A stretch of 64,000 bases of DNA from Clostridiales bacterium (GTDB lineage Bacteria > Bacillota > Clostridia > Lachnospirales > Lachnospiraceae): NCBI GenBank assembly GCA_018374355.1, contig JAHAFI010000016.1, positions 1-64,000 of the forward strand, in the 5' to 3' direction. This document shows positions 42,742-52,103 of this stretch, piece by piece. Within the stretch, counting starts at the first letter, position 1. Each line of letters begins with the position of its first letter. Both the position numbers and the translations under genes were made by a program. The notes beneath the pieces were generated by a model that worked only from the letters and a program-made list of their open reading frames with translations, did no database searches and was not told where the DNA came from.

Positions 42742-44154
42742 ATGTCAGAAATTGCTAAAAAACCAATTAAAATTACTGAAACAATTCTGCGTGATGCTCA
42801 TCAGTCTCTGATCGCTACAAGAATGACAACAGAGCAGATGCTGCCAATCGTGGAAAAAATGGATAAAGTCGGTTATCATTCCGTAGAGTGCTGGGGTGGA
42901 GCCACTTTCGATGCTTCTCTGCGTTTCTTAAAAGAAGATCCATGGGAAAGACTTCGCAAATTCCGCGAAGGATTCAAAAACACAAAACTGCAGATGCTGT
43001 TCCGCGGACAGAATATTCTGGGATATCGTCCGTATGCCGATGATGTGGTAGAATATTTCGTACAGAAATCTATCGCAAACGGTATCGACATCATCCGAAT
43101 CTTTGACTGTCTGAACGACCTGCGAAACCTGCAGACAGCAGTAAAAGCATCCAACAAAGAAAACGGACATGCGCAGGTTGCCCTGTCCTATACTCTGGGT
43201 GATGCTTATACAATGGAATACTGGACAAACATTGCAAGACAGATCGAGGAGATGGGTGCAGATTCTATCTGTATCAAAGATATGGCTGGCCTGCTGCTTC
43301 CGTACAAAGCAACAGAACTGGTAACAGCTCTGAAAGAGACTGTTAAGATTCCGATTCAGCTTCATACACACTATACTTCCGGTGTAGCTTCCATGACATA
43401 CATGAAAGCGATCGAAGCAGGTGTGGACGTTGTAGATACTGCGATGTCTCCGTTCGCTCTGGGAACATCTCAGCCGGCAACAGAAGTTATGGTTGAAACC
43501 TTCAAAGGAACTCCATACGACACAGGATTTGACCAGAACCTGCTGGCTGAAATCGCTGACTACTTCCGTCCAATCCGTGACGAGGCTCTGGACAGCGGTC
43601 TGCTGAATCCGAAGAACCTGGGTGTAAACATCAAAACCCTGCTGTATCAGGTACCGGGCGGTATGCTGTCCAACCTGACATCCCAGCTTGCAGAGCAGCA
43701 CGCAGAAGACAAATTCTACGATGTTCTGGAAGAGGTTCCGCGTGTAAGAAAAGACCTGGGTGAGCCGCCTCTGGTTACACCGTCTTCTCAGATCGTTGGT
43801 ACTCAGGCTGTATTTAACGTACTGATGGGCGAAAGATATAAGATGGTTACAAAAGAAACGAAAGCTGTTCTGTCCGGCGAATACGGCGCAACTGTAAAAC
43901 CGTTCAACGCTGAAGTCCAGAAAAAATGTATCGGTGACAAAGAGCCGATCACCTGCCGTCCTGCAGATCTGATTCCGGACGAGCTGGATACTCTGAGAGG
44001 AGAGATGGCTCAGTGGTCCGAACAGGAAGAAGACGTTCTGTCTTATGCACTGTTCCCACAGGTAGCTACTGATTTCTTCAAATACAGAGAAGCTCAGAAA
44101 ACAAAAGTAGATCCTACGGTAGCTGACAACGAAAACGGAGCTTATCCGGTATAA
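42742..44154 (+). CDS. Oxaloacetate/pyruvate carboxyltransferase subunit (OadA / 5S-like)
   Basis: A 470-residue DRE-TIM carboxyltransferase that handles pyruvate/oxaloacetate. The metal and substrate sites are seen in ETILRDAHQSLIATRMTTEQ and the metal-ligand histidines in QLHTHYTSGVASMTY. The partner biotin domain is absent from this chain and is supplied by the separate carrier gene. Together with the 12S-like gene at the start of the cluster it recreates the subunit set of propionibacterial transcarboxylase (12S, 5S, 1.3S). The terminator at 44171 closes the operon. Confidence 0.92.
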   Translation: MSEIAKKPIKITETILRDAHQSLIATRMTTEQMLPIVEKMDKVGYHSVECWGGATFDASLRFLKEDPWERLRKFREGFKNTKLQMLFRGQNILGYRPYADDVVEYFVQKSIANGIDIIRIFDCLNDLRNLQTAVKASNKENGHAQVALSYTLGDAYTMEYWTNIARQIEEMGADSICIKDMAGLLLPYKATELVTALKETVKIPIQLHTHYTSGVASMTYMKAIEAGVDVVDTAMSPFALGTSQPATEVMVETFKGTPYDTGFDQNLLAEIADYFRPIRDEALDSGLLNPKNLGVNIKTLLYQVPGGMLSNLTSQLAEQHAEDKFYDVLEEVPRVRKDLGEPPLVTPSSQIVGTQAVFNVLMGERYKMVTKETKAVLSGEYGATVKPFNAEVQKKCIGDKEPITCRPADLIPDELDTLRGEMAQWSEQEEDVLSYALFPQVATDFFKYREAQKTKVDPTVADNENGAYPV

Positions 44155-44170
44155 GGATCAAATAAAATAA

Positions 44171-44215
44171 AAAATAATGCCGTCTGGTCTGAGAGATCAG
44201 CGGCATTATTTTTTT
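44171..44215 (+). terminator. Terminator of the decarboxylase operon
   Basis: AAAATAATGCCG pairs with CGGCATTATTTT, with inner pairing of CTGGTCT and GATCAG, followed by a T run. Confidence 0.88.
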
Positions 44216-44282
44216 GCTGGAAAAATCTGCTTTGCAGGATTTGTGCATATAAATGTAAAGTAATGTAAATGTAAGAAAAAGA

Positions 44283-44310
44283 TTGACAAATAGATGTAAA
44301 TCGTTATAAT
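44283..44310 (+). promoter_or_regulatory. Promoter of the oligopeptidase leader
   Basis: TTGACA (44283-44288) and TATAAT (44305-44310), 16-base spacer. The gap 44155-44466 contains this promoter and the leader terminator, and nothing else was recognised. Confidence 0.75.
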
Positions 44311-44349
44311 AAATATATGTGTGCGTAGAGCAAACAGATGTATACTCAG

Positions 44350-44387
44350 AGTGCAATGGTGGGAAAACAGGCCAATTGCACTTTTTT
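44350..44387 (+). terminator. Leader terminator upstream of the oligopeptidase gene
   Basis: AGTGCAATGG pairs with CCAATTGCACT (one bulge) and six T follow. It lies about 33 bases after the predicted transcription start and 79 bases before the ATG, so it is either an attenuator or the end of a small RNA of about 70 bases. Confidence 0.7.
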
Positions 44388-44466
44388 ACTAATGTTTTGC
44401 GCATCACTTTGGTAAAGCACAAAAGAGTAAAAGAGTTTTTTACTTTGAATTAAAGGGGAATTTACA

Positions 44467-46143
44467 ATGAAATTTTCAGAAATGCCATATAAAAGAGTCA
44501 ATATGGAAGAAGTAGAGGCGAAGTTCACGGATCTCATAGAGAGAATGAAAAACGCCAAAAGCGGTGAAGAGCAGTTTGAAATCCACAGAGAATATTATCG
44601 GTTTACCGGGGATGTGGAGACAAACGTGGTTCTGGCATCCATTCGTCACGACATTGATACCACAGACGAATTTTACGAAAAAGAGCAGGAATTTTACGAT
44701 GAGGTGATGCCGGTTCTTCAGAATTACAAAACAGAATATGCAAAGCTTCTGTACCAGTCGCCTTACAGAGAATATCTGGAAACAAAGATTGGGAAAGTCG
44801 CATTTAAAAATATCGAGCTTTCGCTGAAATCCTTTGACGAAAAACTGATTCCTCTGATGCAGGAAGAAAATGCGCTGGTCAGCCGTTATAACAAGCTGAT
44901 CGCTACAGCAAAGATTCCCTTCGAGGGAGAGACGTACAACGTATCACTGATGAGAAAGTTCCAGACCAGTGAGGATCGGGAAGTCCGGCGCAAAGCATGG
45001 AAAGCTGTCAGTGAATATTTCCGGTCTGTGACAGAGGAGATTGATGAAATCTACGACAAGATGGTGAAAAACCGGACAGAGCAGGCTCATCAGCTTGGCT
45101 ATGAAAACTATATCCAGCTTGCCTACTACCGAATGACCAGAAATTGTTATGGACAGGAGGAGGTTGCAAACTTCCGCAATCAGATAAAAGATTATTTTGT
45201 ACCATTTACAAGTAAGCTTCATGAGCGCAGAAGAGAGCGCATCGGTGTGGATAAGCTTTCCTACATTGATCACGAGGTATACTTCACCGACGGAAATCCG
45301 CAGCCTATGGGTACACCGGAAGAGATTCTGGCCGCAGGACAGAAGATGTACAGCGAGCTGTCACCGGAGACCAGAGAGTTTTTCGATTTCATGCAGGAAA
45401 ACGAGCTGTTTGACGTACTGGGAAGAAAGACCAAAAAGCAGGGCGGCTATATGACCTACCTGCCCAATTACAAATCCCCGTTTATTTTCGCTAATTTCAA
45501 CGGCACCAGCGGAGATGTGGACGTAATTACCCACGAATGCGGTCATGCATTTCAGGGCTACCTGATGAGAGATGAAGAAATCAGGGAATTTGCAGATATT
45601 ACCATGGAGACTGCCGAGATTCATTCCATGTCTATGGAATATTTTACCTATGACTGGATGGGCATGTTCTTTGGGGATAAAAAGGACAAATACCTGACCA
45701 TGCATCTGGAGGATTCCTCTGCATTTGTTCCTTACGGCTGTATGGTGGACGAGTTCCAGCACCGGGTCTATGAGAAACCGGAGATGACTCCGGCAGAGAG
45801 AAAACAGGTGTGGATGGAGCTGGAAAAGGAATACCGTCCTCATATGGATTATGAAGATGATCCCTTCTATTCTCAGGGAGGCTTCTGGCAGAGACAGCTT
45901 CATATCTTCAATTATCCGTTCTACTACATTGACTACTGTCTGGCAAGCATCTGTGCGATGCAGTTCAAAGTCATGATGGACGAGGATTTCCAGAAAGCAT
46001 GGGAGAACTATTATAAGCTGTGTAAGCTTTCTGCGAAGGATTTCTTTGTAAACAGTATCAAAGAAGCAGGACTTCAGAGCCCGTTTGAAGACGGTTGTAT
46101 CGAAGAACTGGTGAAAAAGTTAAGTGCAAAGACATTTGCATAA
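44467..46143 (+). CDS. M3 family oligoendopeptidase (PepF-like)
   Basis: A 558-residue cytosolic zinc peptidase that cuts short peptides. The catalytic motif is DVITHECGHAFQGYL, with the third ligand Glu about 25-30 residues later near METAEIHSMSMEYFTY. There is no signal peptide. Placement directly before oppA-oppB-oppC-oppD-oppF suggests it digests the peptides those genes import. A GGGGA ribosome site precedes the ATG. Confidence 0.92.
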   Translation: MKFSEMPYKRVNMEEVEAKFTDLIERMKNAKSGEEQFEIHREYYRFTGDVETNVVLASIRHDIDTTDEFYEKEQEFYDEVMPVLQNYKTEYAKLLYQSPYREYLETKIGKVAFKNIELSLKSFDEKLIPLMQEENALVSRYNKLIATAKIPFEGETYNVSLMRKFQTSEDREVRRKAWKAVSEYFRSVTEEIDEIYDKMVKNRTEQAHQLGYENYIQLAYYRMTRNCYGQEEVANFRNQIKDYFVPFTSKLHERRRERIGVDKLSYIDHEVYFTDGNPQPMGTPEEILAAGQKMYSELSPETREFFDFMQENELFDVLGRKTKKQGGYMTYLPNYKSPFIFANFNGTSGDVDVITHECGHAFQGYLMRDEEIREFADITMETAEIHSMSMEYFTYDWMGMFFGDKKDKYLTMHLEDSSAFVPYGCMVDEFQHRVYEKPEMTPAERKQVWMELEKEYRPHMDYEDDPFYSQGGFWQRQLHIFNYPFYYIDYCLASICAMQFKVMMDEDFQKAWENYYKLCKLSAKDFFVNSIKEAGLQSPFEDGCIEELVKKLSAKTFA

Positions 46144-46203
46144 CATGGTATGCGATATATTCACAAATGTGTATATATAAAAAATTTCAAGGAGGACAAA
46201 AGT

Positions 46204-48126
46204 ATGAAGAGAAAAGTAATTGCTGTACTTTTGGCAGGTTCCATGGTAGCCGGAATGATGGCTGGCTGTGGTTCCGACAAGACAACAGATACTTCTGATT
46301 CCGCTGCAACAGATGAAACCACTGAAGAAACGGAAGATGGAGCATCAGACGAAGCTGCAGACGATGAAGCTGCAGAGGAAGAGGTTGCTTACAGCAACAA
46401 ACAGATCGTAATCGGCGATCTGACAGAGACCAGTGGTGACTACACACCATACTGGACAAACAACGCATCCGATTATTCTGTATACAAAATGATCACAGGT
46501 CTGGAAAACGTATCTGTAGATGCAGACGGAAAATGGCTTCTCAATGAGAGCGCTATGGAGAGTGTAGAGACAACCGATAATGAAGACGGTTCCAAAACAT
46601 ATACCTACACAATCAAAGACGGCCTGAAATTCAGTGACGGATCTGACGTAAAAGCTGACAACTACGTAGCATATTACCTGCTGTGGGCAAGTGATGAGAT
46701 GATTGTTGGTAAAGAGGCATCCGCAGGTGTTACAACATCCTCTCAGTACCTGAAAGGATTTGACGCATACTCTGCAGGCGAATCTGATACCTTCGAAGGT
46801 GTTCACCTGATTGATGATAAAACCTTCTCTGTAACTGTAGATGCAAAATGGCTGCCATACTACTATGGTCTGGCTACAACAACTTCTAACCCGGAAGTTT
46901 ACAAAGGCGGATGGCTGCCGGAAGATGTAACCATCGAAGATACAGAAAAGGGAGCAAAATTCTCTGACAACTACACAGTAGAATACATCTCTGAAACAGT
47001 TGATAACTGGAGATACAACCCGACTGCTTGTTCCGGTCCGTATACTTTCGATTCTTACGATGAAAACGGATACGCTTACACACTGGTAAGAAACGAAAAC
47101 TTCGTAGGAACTTACGATGGAAAAACAGCAAACATCGAAACTGTTATCTACAAATACACACCAACTGATACTATGATGGACCAGTTGAAAACAGGCGCAG
47201 TAGACATGCTGCTGCAGATCCCGGATGGTGATCAGATCGAAGCAGGTCTTGATATGGTTGATGAAGGCGGATTTGATTACGTTAGCTTCCCGCGTGCAGG
47301 ATACGGTATGCTTTCCTTCAAATGTAACCAGGGACCGACTCAGTTCGAAGAAGTACGTCACGCAGTTGCTTACCTGCTTGACAGAAACGCTTTCGTACAG
47401 ACCTTCACAAAAGGTCATGGTACTGTTGTAAACGGACCTTACGGTTCACAGCAGTGGATGGTAGAAGAAAATGCTGAAGAAGTAGAAGCTCTGAATGCTT
47501 ACACCTACAGCGTAGAATCTGCAATCAAAGAACTGGAAGAAGGCGGCTGGGTATATAACGAAGATGGTTCCGATTACACAGGCGAAGGCATCCGTCACAA
47601 AAAACTGGAAGACGGAACTTACATGCCTCTGGTAATCGAATGGTTCTCTTCTGAAAACAACCCGGTATCTGACCTTCTGGTAACTCTGCTTCAGGAAAAC
47701 GAAGATACAGCAAAAGCCGGTATGAAGATCAACCAGACCGTTGGTACATTCAACGACCTGATCAAATACTACTATGACAACACCGAAGAAAATCCATACC
47801 AGATGTTCAACCTGGCAAACGGATTCGGTAACCCATACGATATCGCATATTCATACGAAATCGGTGGAGAATCCAACACAAACGCGATCGCTGATGAAAA
47901 ACTGTACGAACTGGCAGACGGTATGAACAGAGTAGAAGAAGGCGATGACGAAACATACAGCGCAAAATGGCTGGAATTCATGCAGTACTGGAATGAAGTT
48001 CTTCCTGAACTGCCGCTGTACTCCAACGAATATCATGACTTCTTCTCTGACAAAGTACATGATTGGAGCGAGGACGGATACAACACAGATGCTTCTACAG
48101 CAATCCTGTCCGCAAATATTGAGTAA
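46204..48126 (+). CDS. oppA: Peptide ABC transporter substrate-binding lipoprotein (OppA)
   Basis: A 640-residue extracytoplasmic peptide-binding lipoprotein (SBP family 5). The signal ends with the lipobox AGC (Cys22), followed by an acidic Asp/Glu/Thr-rich spacer to about residue 65. Family segments include TYTYTIKDGLKFSDGSDV and FEEVRHAVAYLLDRNAF. AAGGAGG precedes ATG 46204; the frame opens earlier at 46150. Codons are strongly biased towards those of highly expressed genes, as expected for an abundant binding protein. A hairpin follows and separates it from oppB. Confidence 0.93.
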   Translation: MKRKVIAVLLAGSMVAGMMAGCGSDKTTDTSDSAATDETTEETEDGASDEAADDEAAEEEVAYSNKQIVIGDLTETSGDYTPYWTNNASDYSVYKMITGLENVSVDADGKWLLNESAMESVETTDNEDGSKTYTYTIKDGLKFSDGSDVKADNYVAYYLLWASDEMIVGKEASAGVTTSSQYLKGFDAYSAGESDTFEGVHLIDDKTFSVTVDAKWLPYYYGLATTTSNPEVYKGGWLPEDVTIEDTEKGAKFSDNYTVEYISETVDNWRYNPTACSGPYTFDSYDENGYAYTLVRNENFVGTYDGKTANIETVIYKYTPTDTMMDQLKTGAVDMLLQIPDGDQIEAGLDMVDEGGFDYVSFPRAGYGMLSFKCNQGPTQFEEVRHAVAYLLDRNAFVQTFTKGHGTVVNGPYGSQQWMVEENAEEVEALNAYTYSVESAIKELEEGGWVYNEDGSDYTGEGIRHKKLEDGTYMPLVIEWFSSENNPVSDLLVTLLQENEDTAKAGMKINQTVGTFNDLIKYYYDNTEENPYQMFNLANGFGNPYDIAYSYEIGGESNTNAIADEKLYELADGMNRVEEGDDETYSAKWLEFMQYWNEVLPELPLYSNEYHDFFSDKVHDWSEDGYNTDASTAILSANIE

Positions 48127-48168
48127 TTTGAGCTTTGAGGTAGATTAAGGTTCTGAACAAAAGGTTGC

Positions 48169-48210
48169 CCCACGGATCACTGAAGGGTTTTCCGTGGGAC
48201 AGCTCTTTTG
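48169..48210 (+). terminator. Hairpin between oppA and oppB
   Basis: CCCACGGA (48169-48176) and TCCGTGGG (48191-48198) pair, followed by a weak T run. Such hairpins after binding-protein genes usually protect the upstream mRNA or allow partial read-through. Confidence 0.6.
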
Positions 48211-48215
48211 TATAA

Positions 48216-48245
48216 TTGACAATACAATTCATAGTAACAGATAAA
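48216..48245 (+). promoter_or_regulatory. Possible internal promoter before oppB
   Basis: TTGACA (48216-48221) with GATAAA at 48240-48245, 18-base spacer. The -10 is weak. Confidence 0.35.
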
Positions 48246-48268
48246 ATTTTATGAAAGTTGGTTGATTT

Positions 48269-49255
48269 ATGTTAAAGTACGTTGGAAAAAGACTGGTATA
48301 CATGGTAGGGGTATTCTTTGTGGTATCCATCATCATGTTTGTGTTATTTAACAATGTACCGGGAGACAGGGCCTTGAATCAGGTTCAGGCCATGAAGGGA
48401 AAAGTATCAAATGAACAGTTCCAGATCCTGTATGAACAGGCGAGGGACAGACTGGGTCTTGACGATCCTCTTCCGGTAAGATATGTAAAGTGGATGGGAA
48501 ATCTTCTTCAGGGAGATTTGGGTTATTCCACATTTTATAAAAAGGACGTTATCGAGGTTATCGGTGAGCCTTTGAAAAATACGATATTTATGAATATATT
48601 TGCCACGATACTGGCGCTTGCGATTACTATTCCGTTAGGTATCCGATGTGCTGTTAAGAAATTCTCTAAATTCGACAATGCAGTTCAGGTGCTGACGATT
48701 GTGGGATACAGTGTCCCTGTCTATATCACGGCACTTGTCTTTATCTATATATTTTCAGTTAAGTTGCGGATCTTCCCGATCAGCGGTATGAACACGCCGA
48801 ACTTTAAAGGCAGTGATTTCGCTTTCTTTATGGACCGTATGTATTATATGGCTCTTCCTCTGATCGTTATGACCGTTGCCTCTCTGGGAAGTATGACCCG
48901 TTACGTGCGTGCGGCTATGATTGATGCTCTGGGAATGGATTATATCCGTACCGCCCGCGCAAAAGGTCTGAAAGAAAAAGTAGTTATCTATTCCCATGCA
49001 TGGAGAAATGCGCTGCTGTCCGTTGTTACACTGATCATCGGATGGTTTATGAGTATCTTTATGGGATCGATCATCATTGAAACAGTATTCCAGATCAACG
49101 GTATCGGTAAAATGTACTACGTTGGACTGATGCAGCAGGACTACGATGTAGCTCTTGCGATTCAGATGCTGTACTGTGTGATTACCCTGATCAGTAACCT
49201 GATTACTGACTTGAGTTACGGCCTTGTTGACCCGAGAGTCCGTGTAAATAAATAG
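48269..49255 (+). CDS. oppB: Peptide ABC transporter permease OppB
   Basis: A 328-residue six-helix permease. It starts MLKYVGKRLVYMVGVFFVVS, contains NLLQGDLGYSTFYK after the first loop, and carries the EAA-like coupling loop ARAKGLKEKVVIYSHAWRNA that contacts the ATPases. Length and features are ordinary, unlike its partner OppC. The Shine-Dalgarno is weak. Confidence 0.93.
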   Translation: MLKYVGKRLVYMVGVFFVVSIIMFVLFNNVPGDRALNQVQAMKGKVSNEQFQILYEQARDRLGLDDPLPVRYVKWMGNLLQGDLGYSTFYKKDVIEVIGEPLKNTIFMNIFATILALAITIPLGIRCAVKKFSKFDNAVQVLTIVGYSVPVYITALVFIYIFSVKLRIFPISGMNTPNFKGSDFAFFMDRMYYMALPLIVMTVASLGSMTRYVRAAMIDALGMDYIRTARAKGLKEKVVIYSHAWRNALLSVVTLIIGWFMSIFMGSIIIETVFQINGIGKMYYVGLMQQDYDVALAIQMLYCVITLISNLITDLSYGLVDPRVRVNK

Positions 49256-49269
49256 GAGGAGACTGTGTG

Positions 49270-51102
49270 ATGAGTAGTAGTAAGAATACAAAAAAGAAAA
49301 AACACTCTTTTTTCCTGTTAAAATGGCTCTTCGGTGGTAAGAGTAAGGTAGAAGAGATGGATCTTCTGCAGGAAGAACTGATGCAGAGTCCGTTCCGGAC
49401 AATTGTTCGTAAGTTTATGGAAAATAAACTGGCAATGGGAGCCCTGATTGTGTTTCTGGCAATCTTTCTGGTGGTTCTGATCGGACCGATTTTTAATCCC
49501 ATCAGCCTGAGTGAGCAGGAAGAAACCCAGACCAATATCGGTATGGGATTGGATATGATGGATGTACCTAAGGAGCTGCAGGGAAATGTGAAACAGATTT
49601 CCACAGGAGCTACCTTCAGTGTGGGCGTTGACAACAACGGAAAAGTTTATGTGTGGGGCCACACAAAAATCAGTAAAAAAATTGATATTAAGAGAGATAT
49701 GCCTTCTCAGAAAGAACTGGGCAACGTGGTGTCCGTAGCGGCAGGTTTTGACCATGTAGTGGCTCTGAACGATGAGGGTGAAGTAATCTGTTGGGGAAAT
49801 AACCGTCTGGGACAGGTAAAGGTTCCGGGAGAAGTTGAGAGAGCAAAAGGAATCAAGCAGATTGCTGCCGGTTATCAGATGTCTTATGCACTGACAGAAG
49901 ACGGCAAAATCCTGAACTGGGGTAATGACAATCTGAATGACGTAAGAATTACCCGGAAAAAAGGTGACGGTAAGATTGCAAAAATTGTGGTATCCAACAC
50001 AACCCTGCTGGCTTTGAGAGAGGATGGCAAGGTGGTGCATATGGGAAGCCAGAAGTCTGACGTAAGCCGTGTTCCGGAGGATCTGGAAAATGTTGTGGAT
50101 ATTGCAGCTACCTCCAACTCTGTTGCGGCAGTTACAGAGGATGGAAAAATCGTAACATGGGGAAAAGCCGGAAAATCAGTAACAGACATTCCGGAGTATG
50201 AAGGAAAGATAACCTCCATCTATGGCGGAAAACTGCACTTCACCATGCTTACCGATAAGGGAACTGTATACTCATGGGGTGCAAATAATTATGAACAGAT
50301 TGATGTACCGAAAAAAGCAACAGATGTAGAGGCAATCTACGGAAACTATTATCAGAACTATGCGATTACCAAGAGCGGTGATGTGGTAACATGGGGTCTG
50401 AAAGGATATCTTCTGGGAACCGATGAACTGGGCCGTGACGTATTCGGACGTCTGTTGAACGGCGGCCGTATGACTATGACCATCGGTGCGGTAGCCGTTA
50501 TTATCTCCACCTTTATCGGTATTATTGTGGGCGGTATCTCAGGATTCTTCGGCGGCTGGATCGATATTATCCTGCAGCGTATCACAGAGATCACGGCGTC
50601 TCTTCCATTTTTGCCCATGGCCATGATTCTGAATGCAATTATCGGAAACAGTCTGTCGGAGGATATGCGAATTTTCCTTATCATGGTAATTTTGGGATTA
50701 CTGAGCTGGCCAAGCCTTGCCCGTCTGGTTCGTGCGCAGGTTCTGGCAGAACGTGAGAAGGAATTCGTTACAGCGGCGAATGCAATGGGTGTAAAACGCG
50801 GTTCCATCGTATTCCGCCACATCATTCCGAATGTAATTTCTGTAATTATCGTATCAGCAACACTGGGATTTGCAAGCTGTATGCTGACCGAGTCTTCACT
50901 GTCCTTCTTGGGATTCGGTGTAAAACTGCCTCGTCCTACATGGGGTAATATGCTGAATGGCTGCGTAAACTCCGTAGTAATCCAGAACTACTGGTGGAGA
51001 TGGGTATTCCCGGCTATCATGCTGAGTATCTGTGTAATCTGTATCAATATGGTTGGTGACGGTCTTCGTGATGCCATCGACCCGAAATCAAATGAACGCT
51101 AG
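49270..51102 (+). CDS. oppC: OppC-type permease with inserted seven-repeat RCC1-like propeller
   Basis: A 610-residue permease, about twice the usual 300. Residues about 57-75 (numbered from GTG 49267) are the first membrane helix of an OppC. Residues about 108-377 (49588-50397) are an insertion of seven RCC1-like repeats, each with an Ala-Gly/Val core, a DGKV turn and a WG pair: VYVWGH, VICWGN, ILNWGN, VVHMGS, IVTWGK, VYSWGA, VVTWGL. The permease core then resumes at LLGTDELGRDVFGRLL, with the coupling loop NAMGVKRGSIVFRHIIPNV. The propeller is on the outer face. Start GTG 49267 or ATG 49270 both fit AGGAGGA. Confidence 0.93.
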   Translation: MSSSKNTKKKKHSFFLLKWLFGGKSKVEEMDLLQEELMQSPFRTIVRKFMENKLAMGALIVFLAIFLVVLIGPIFNPISLSEQEETQTNIGMGLDMMDVPKELQGNVKQISTGATFSVGVDNNGKVYVWGHTKISKKIDIKRDMPSQKELGNVVSVAAGFDHVVALNDEGEVICWGNNRLGQVKVPGEVERAKGIKQIAAGYQMSYALTEDGKILNWGNDNLNDVRITRKKGDGKIAKIVVSNTTLLALREDGKVVHMGSQKSDVSRVPEDLENVVDIAATSNSVAAVTEDGKIVTWGKAGKSVTDIPEYEGKITSIYGGKLHFTMLTDKGTVYSWGANNYEQIDVPKKATDVEAIYGNYYQNYAITKSGDVVTWGLKGYLLGTDELGRDVFGRLLNGGRMTMTIGAVAVIISTFIGIIVGGISGFFGGWIDIILQRITEITASLPFLPMAMILNAIIGNSLSEDMRIFLIMVILGLLSWPSLARLVRAQVLAEREKEFVTAANAMGVKRGSIVFRHIIPNVISVIIVSATLGFASCMLTESSLSFLGFGVKLPRPTWGNMLNGCVNSVVIQNYWWRWVFPAIMLSICVICINMVGDGLRDAIDPKSNER

Positions 51103-51116
51103 GAGGAAGACACAAA

Positions 51117-52103
51117 ATGCCATTATTAGAGATTAATGACCTGCATACCTTTTTTTCTACGAAAAAAGGTATTGTTAAGGCCGTAAACGGTGTCTCCTAT
51201 TCAGTAGAACCAGGTAAGACACTGGGCGTAGTTGGAGAAAGCGGCAGTGGTAAGAGTGTATCTGCCATGAGTATCCTGAAGCTTTTAGATGGAAACGGAT
51301 ATATCGACAGCGGAGAAATCCGTTTTGACGGGAAAAACCTTGCGGATGTATCGGTAAAAGATATGTGTAAGATCCGTGGAAATGATATTTCCGTTATTTT
51401 CCAAGAACCGATGACAAGCTTGAACCCGATTTTTACCATTGAGCGTCAGCTCAGTGAGCCGTTCATCATTCATCAGGGTATGAAGAAGAAAGAAGCGGCC
51501 CAAAAGGTTGTGGAGATGCTCAGAGATGTGCGTATTCCCAATCCGGAGGCTGTTGCAAAACAGTATCCCCATCAGTTATCCGGCGGTATGCGTCAGCGTG
51601 TCATGATTGCCATGGCGCTGGCCTGTCAGCCGAAGCTGCTGATTGCCGATGAACCGACCACAGCCCTTGACGTTACCATTCAGGCTCAGATTCTGAAGCT
51701 GATGAACATCCTGAAAGAGGAAAAAGGAACATCCATTCTGTTCATCACCCATGATTTGGGTGTTATCAATGAGATGGCAGATGATGTTGCCGTTATGTAC
51801 TGCGGTCAGGTAGTGGAGATGGCTCCGGTACGTTCCATCTTTGCGGGTGACAAATATCTGCATCCGTATACCGAAGGACTGTTATACTCCATTCCCCGTC
51901 TGGATACCCCGACAGGAGTACGTCTGGATGCAATCCCGGGAGCAGTTCCTCATCCTCTGGATCTGCCGAAGGGATGTAAATTTGCACCTCGCTGCAAATA
52001 CGCTACGGATAAGTGCCGTGAGGAAGAACCGACACTGGAGGAAGTGGAAAGCGGACACAGAGTGCGCTGCTTCTATCCTGAGAAAGGGGAGAGAAACGCA
52101 TGA
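51117..52103 (+). CDS. oppD: Peptide ABC transporter ATPase OppD
   Basis: A 328-residue ABC ATPase. Walker A GESGSGKSVSAMSILK, Q-loop FQEPMTSLNP, signature LSGGMRQRVMIAMALAC and Walker B LLIADEPTTALDV are all intact. The C-terminal oligopeptide-transporter extension has cysteines in CKFAPRCKYATDKC, which in relatives bind an Fe-S cluster. Length is standard. It overlaps oppF by 4 bases. Confidence 0.95.
   Translation: MPLLEINDLHTFFSTKKGIVKAVNGVSYSVEPGKTLGVVGESGSGKSVSAMSILKLLDGNGYIDSGEIRFDGKNLADVSVKDMCKIRGNDISVIFQEPMTSLNPIFTIERQLSEPFIIHQGMKKKEAAQKVVEMLRDVRIPNPEAVAKQYPHQLSGGMRQRVMIAMALACQPKLLIADEPTTALDVTIQAQILKLMNILKEEKGTSILFITHDLGVINEMADDVAVMYCGQVVEMAPVRSIFAGDKYLHPYTEGLLYSIPRLDTPTGVRLDAIPGAVPHPLDLPKGCKFAPRCKYATDKCREEEPTLEEVESGHRVRCFYPEKGERNA

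Noticed and set aside
46345..47418. Long antisense open frame (357 codons) opposite oppA
   Set aside because: It arises from the strongly biased codons of oppA; the product is Cys/Phe/Val rich with no motif or ribosome site.
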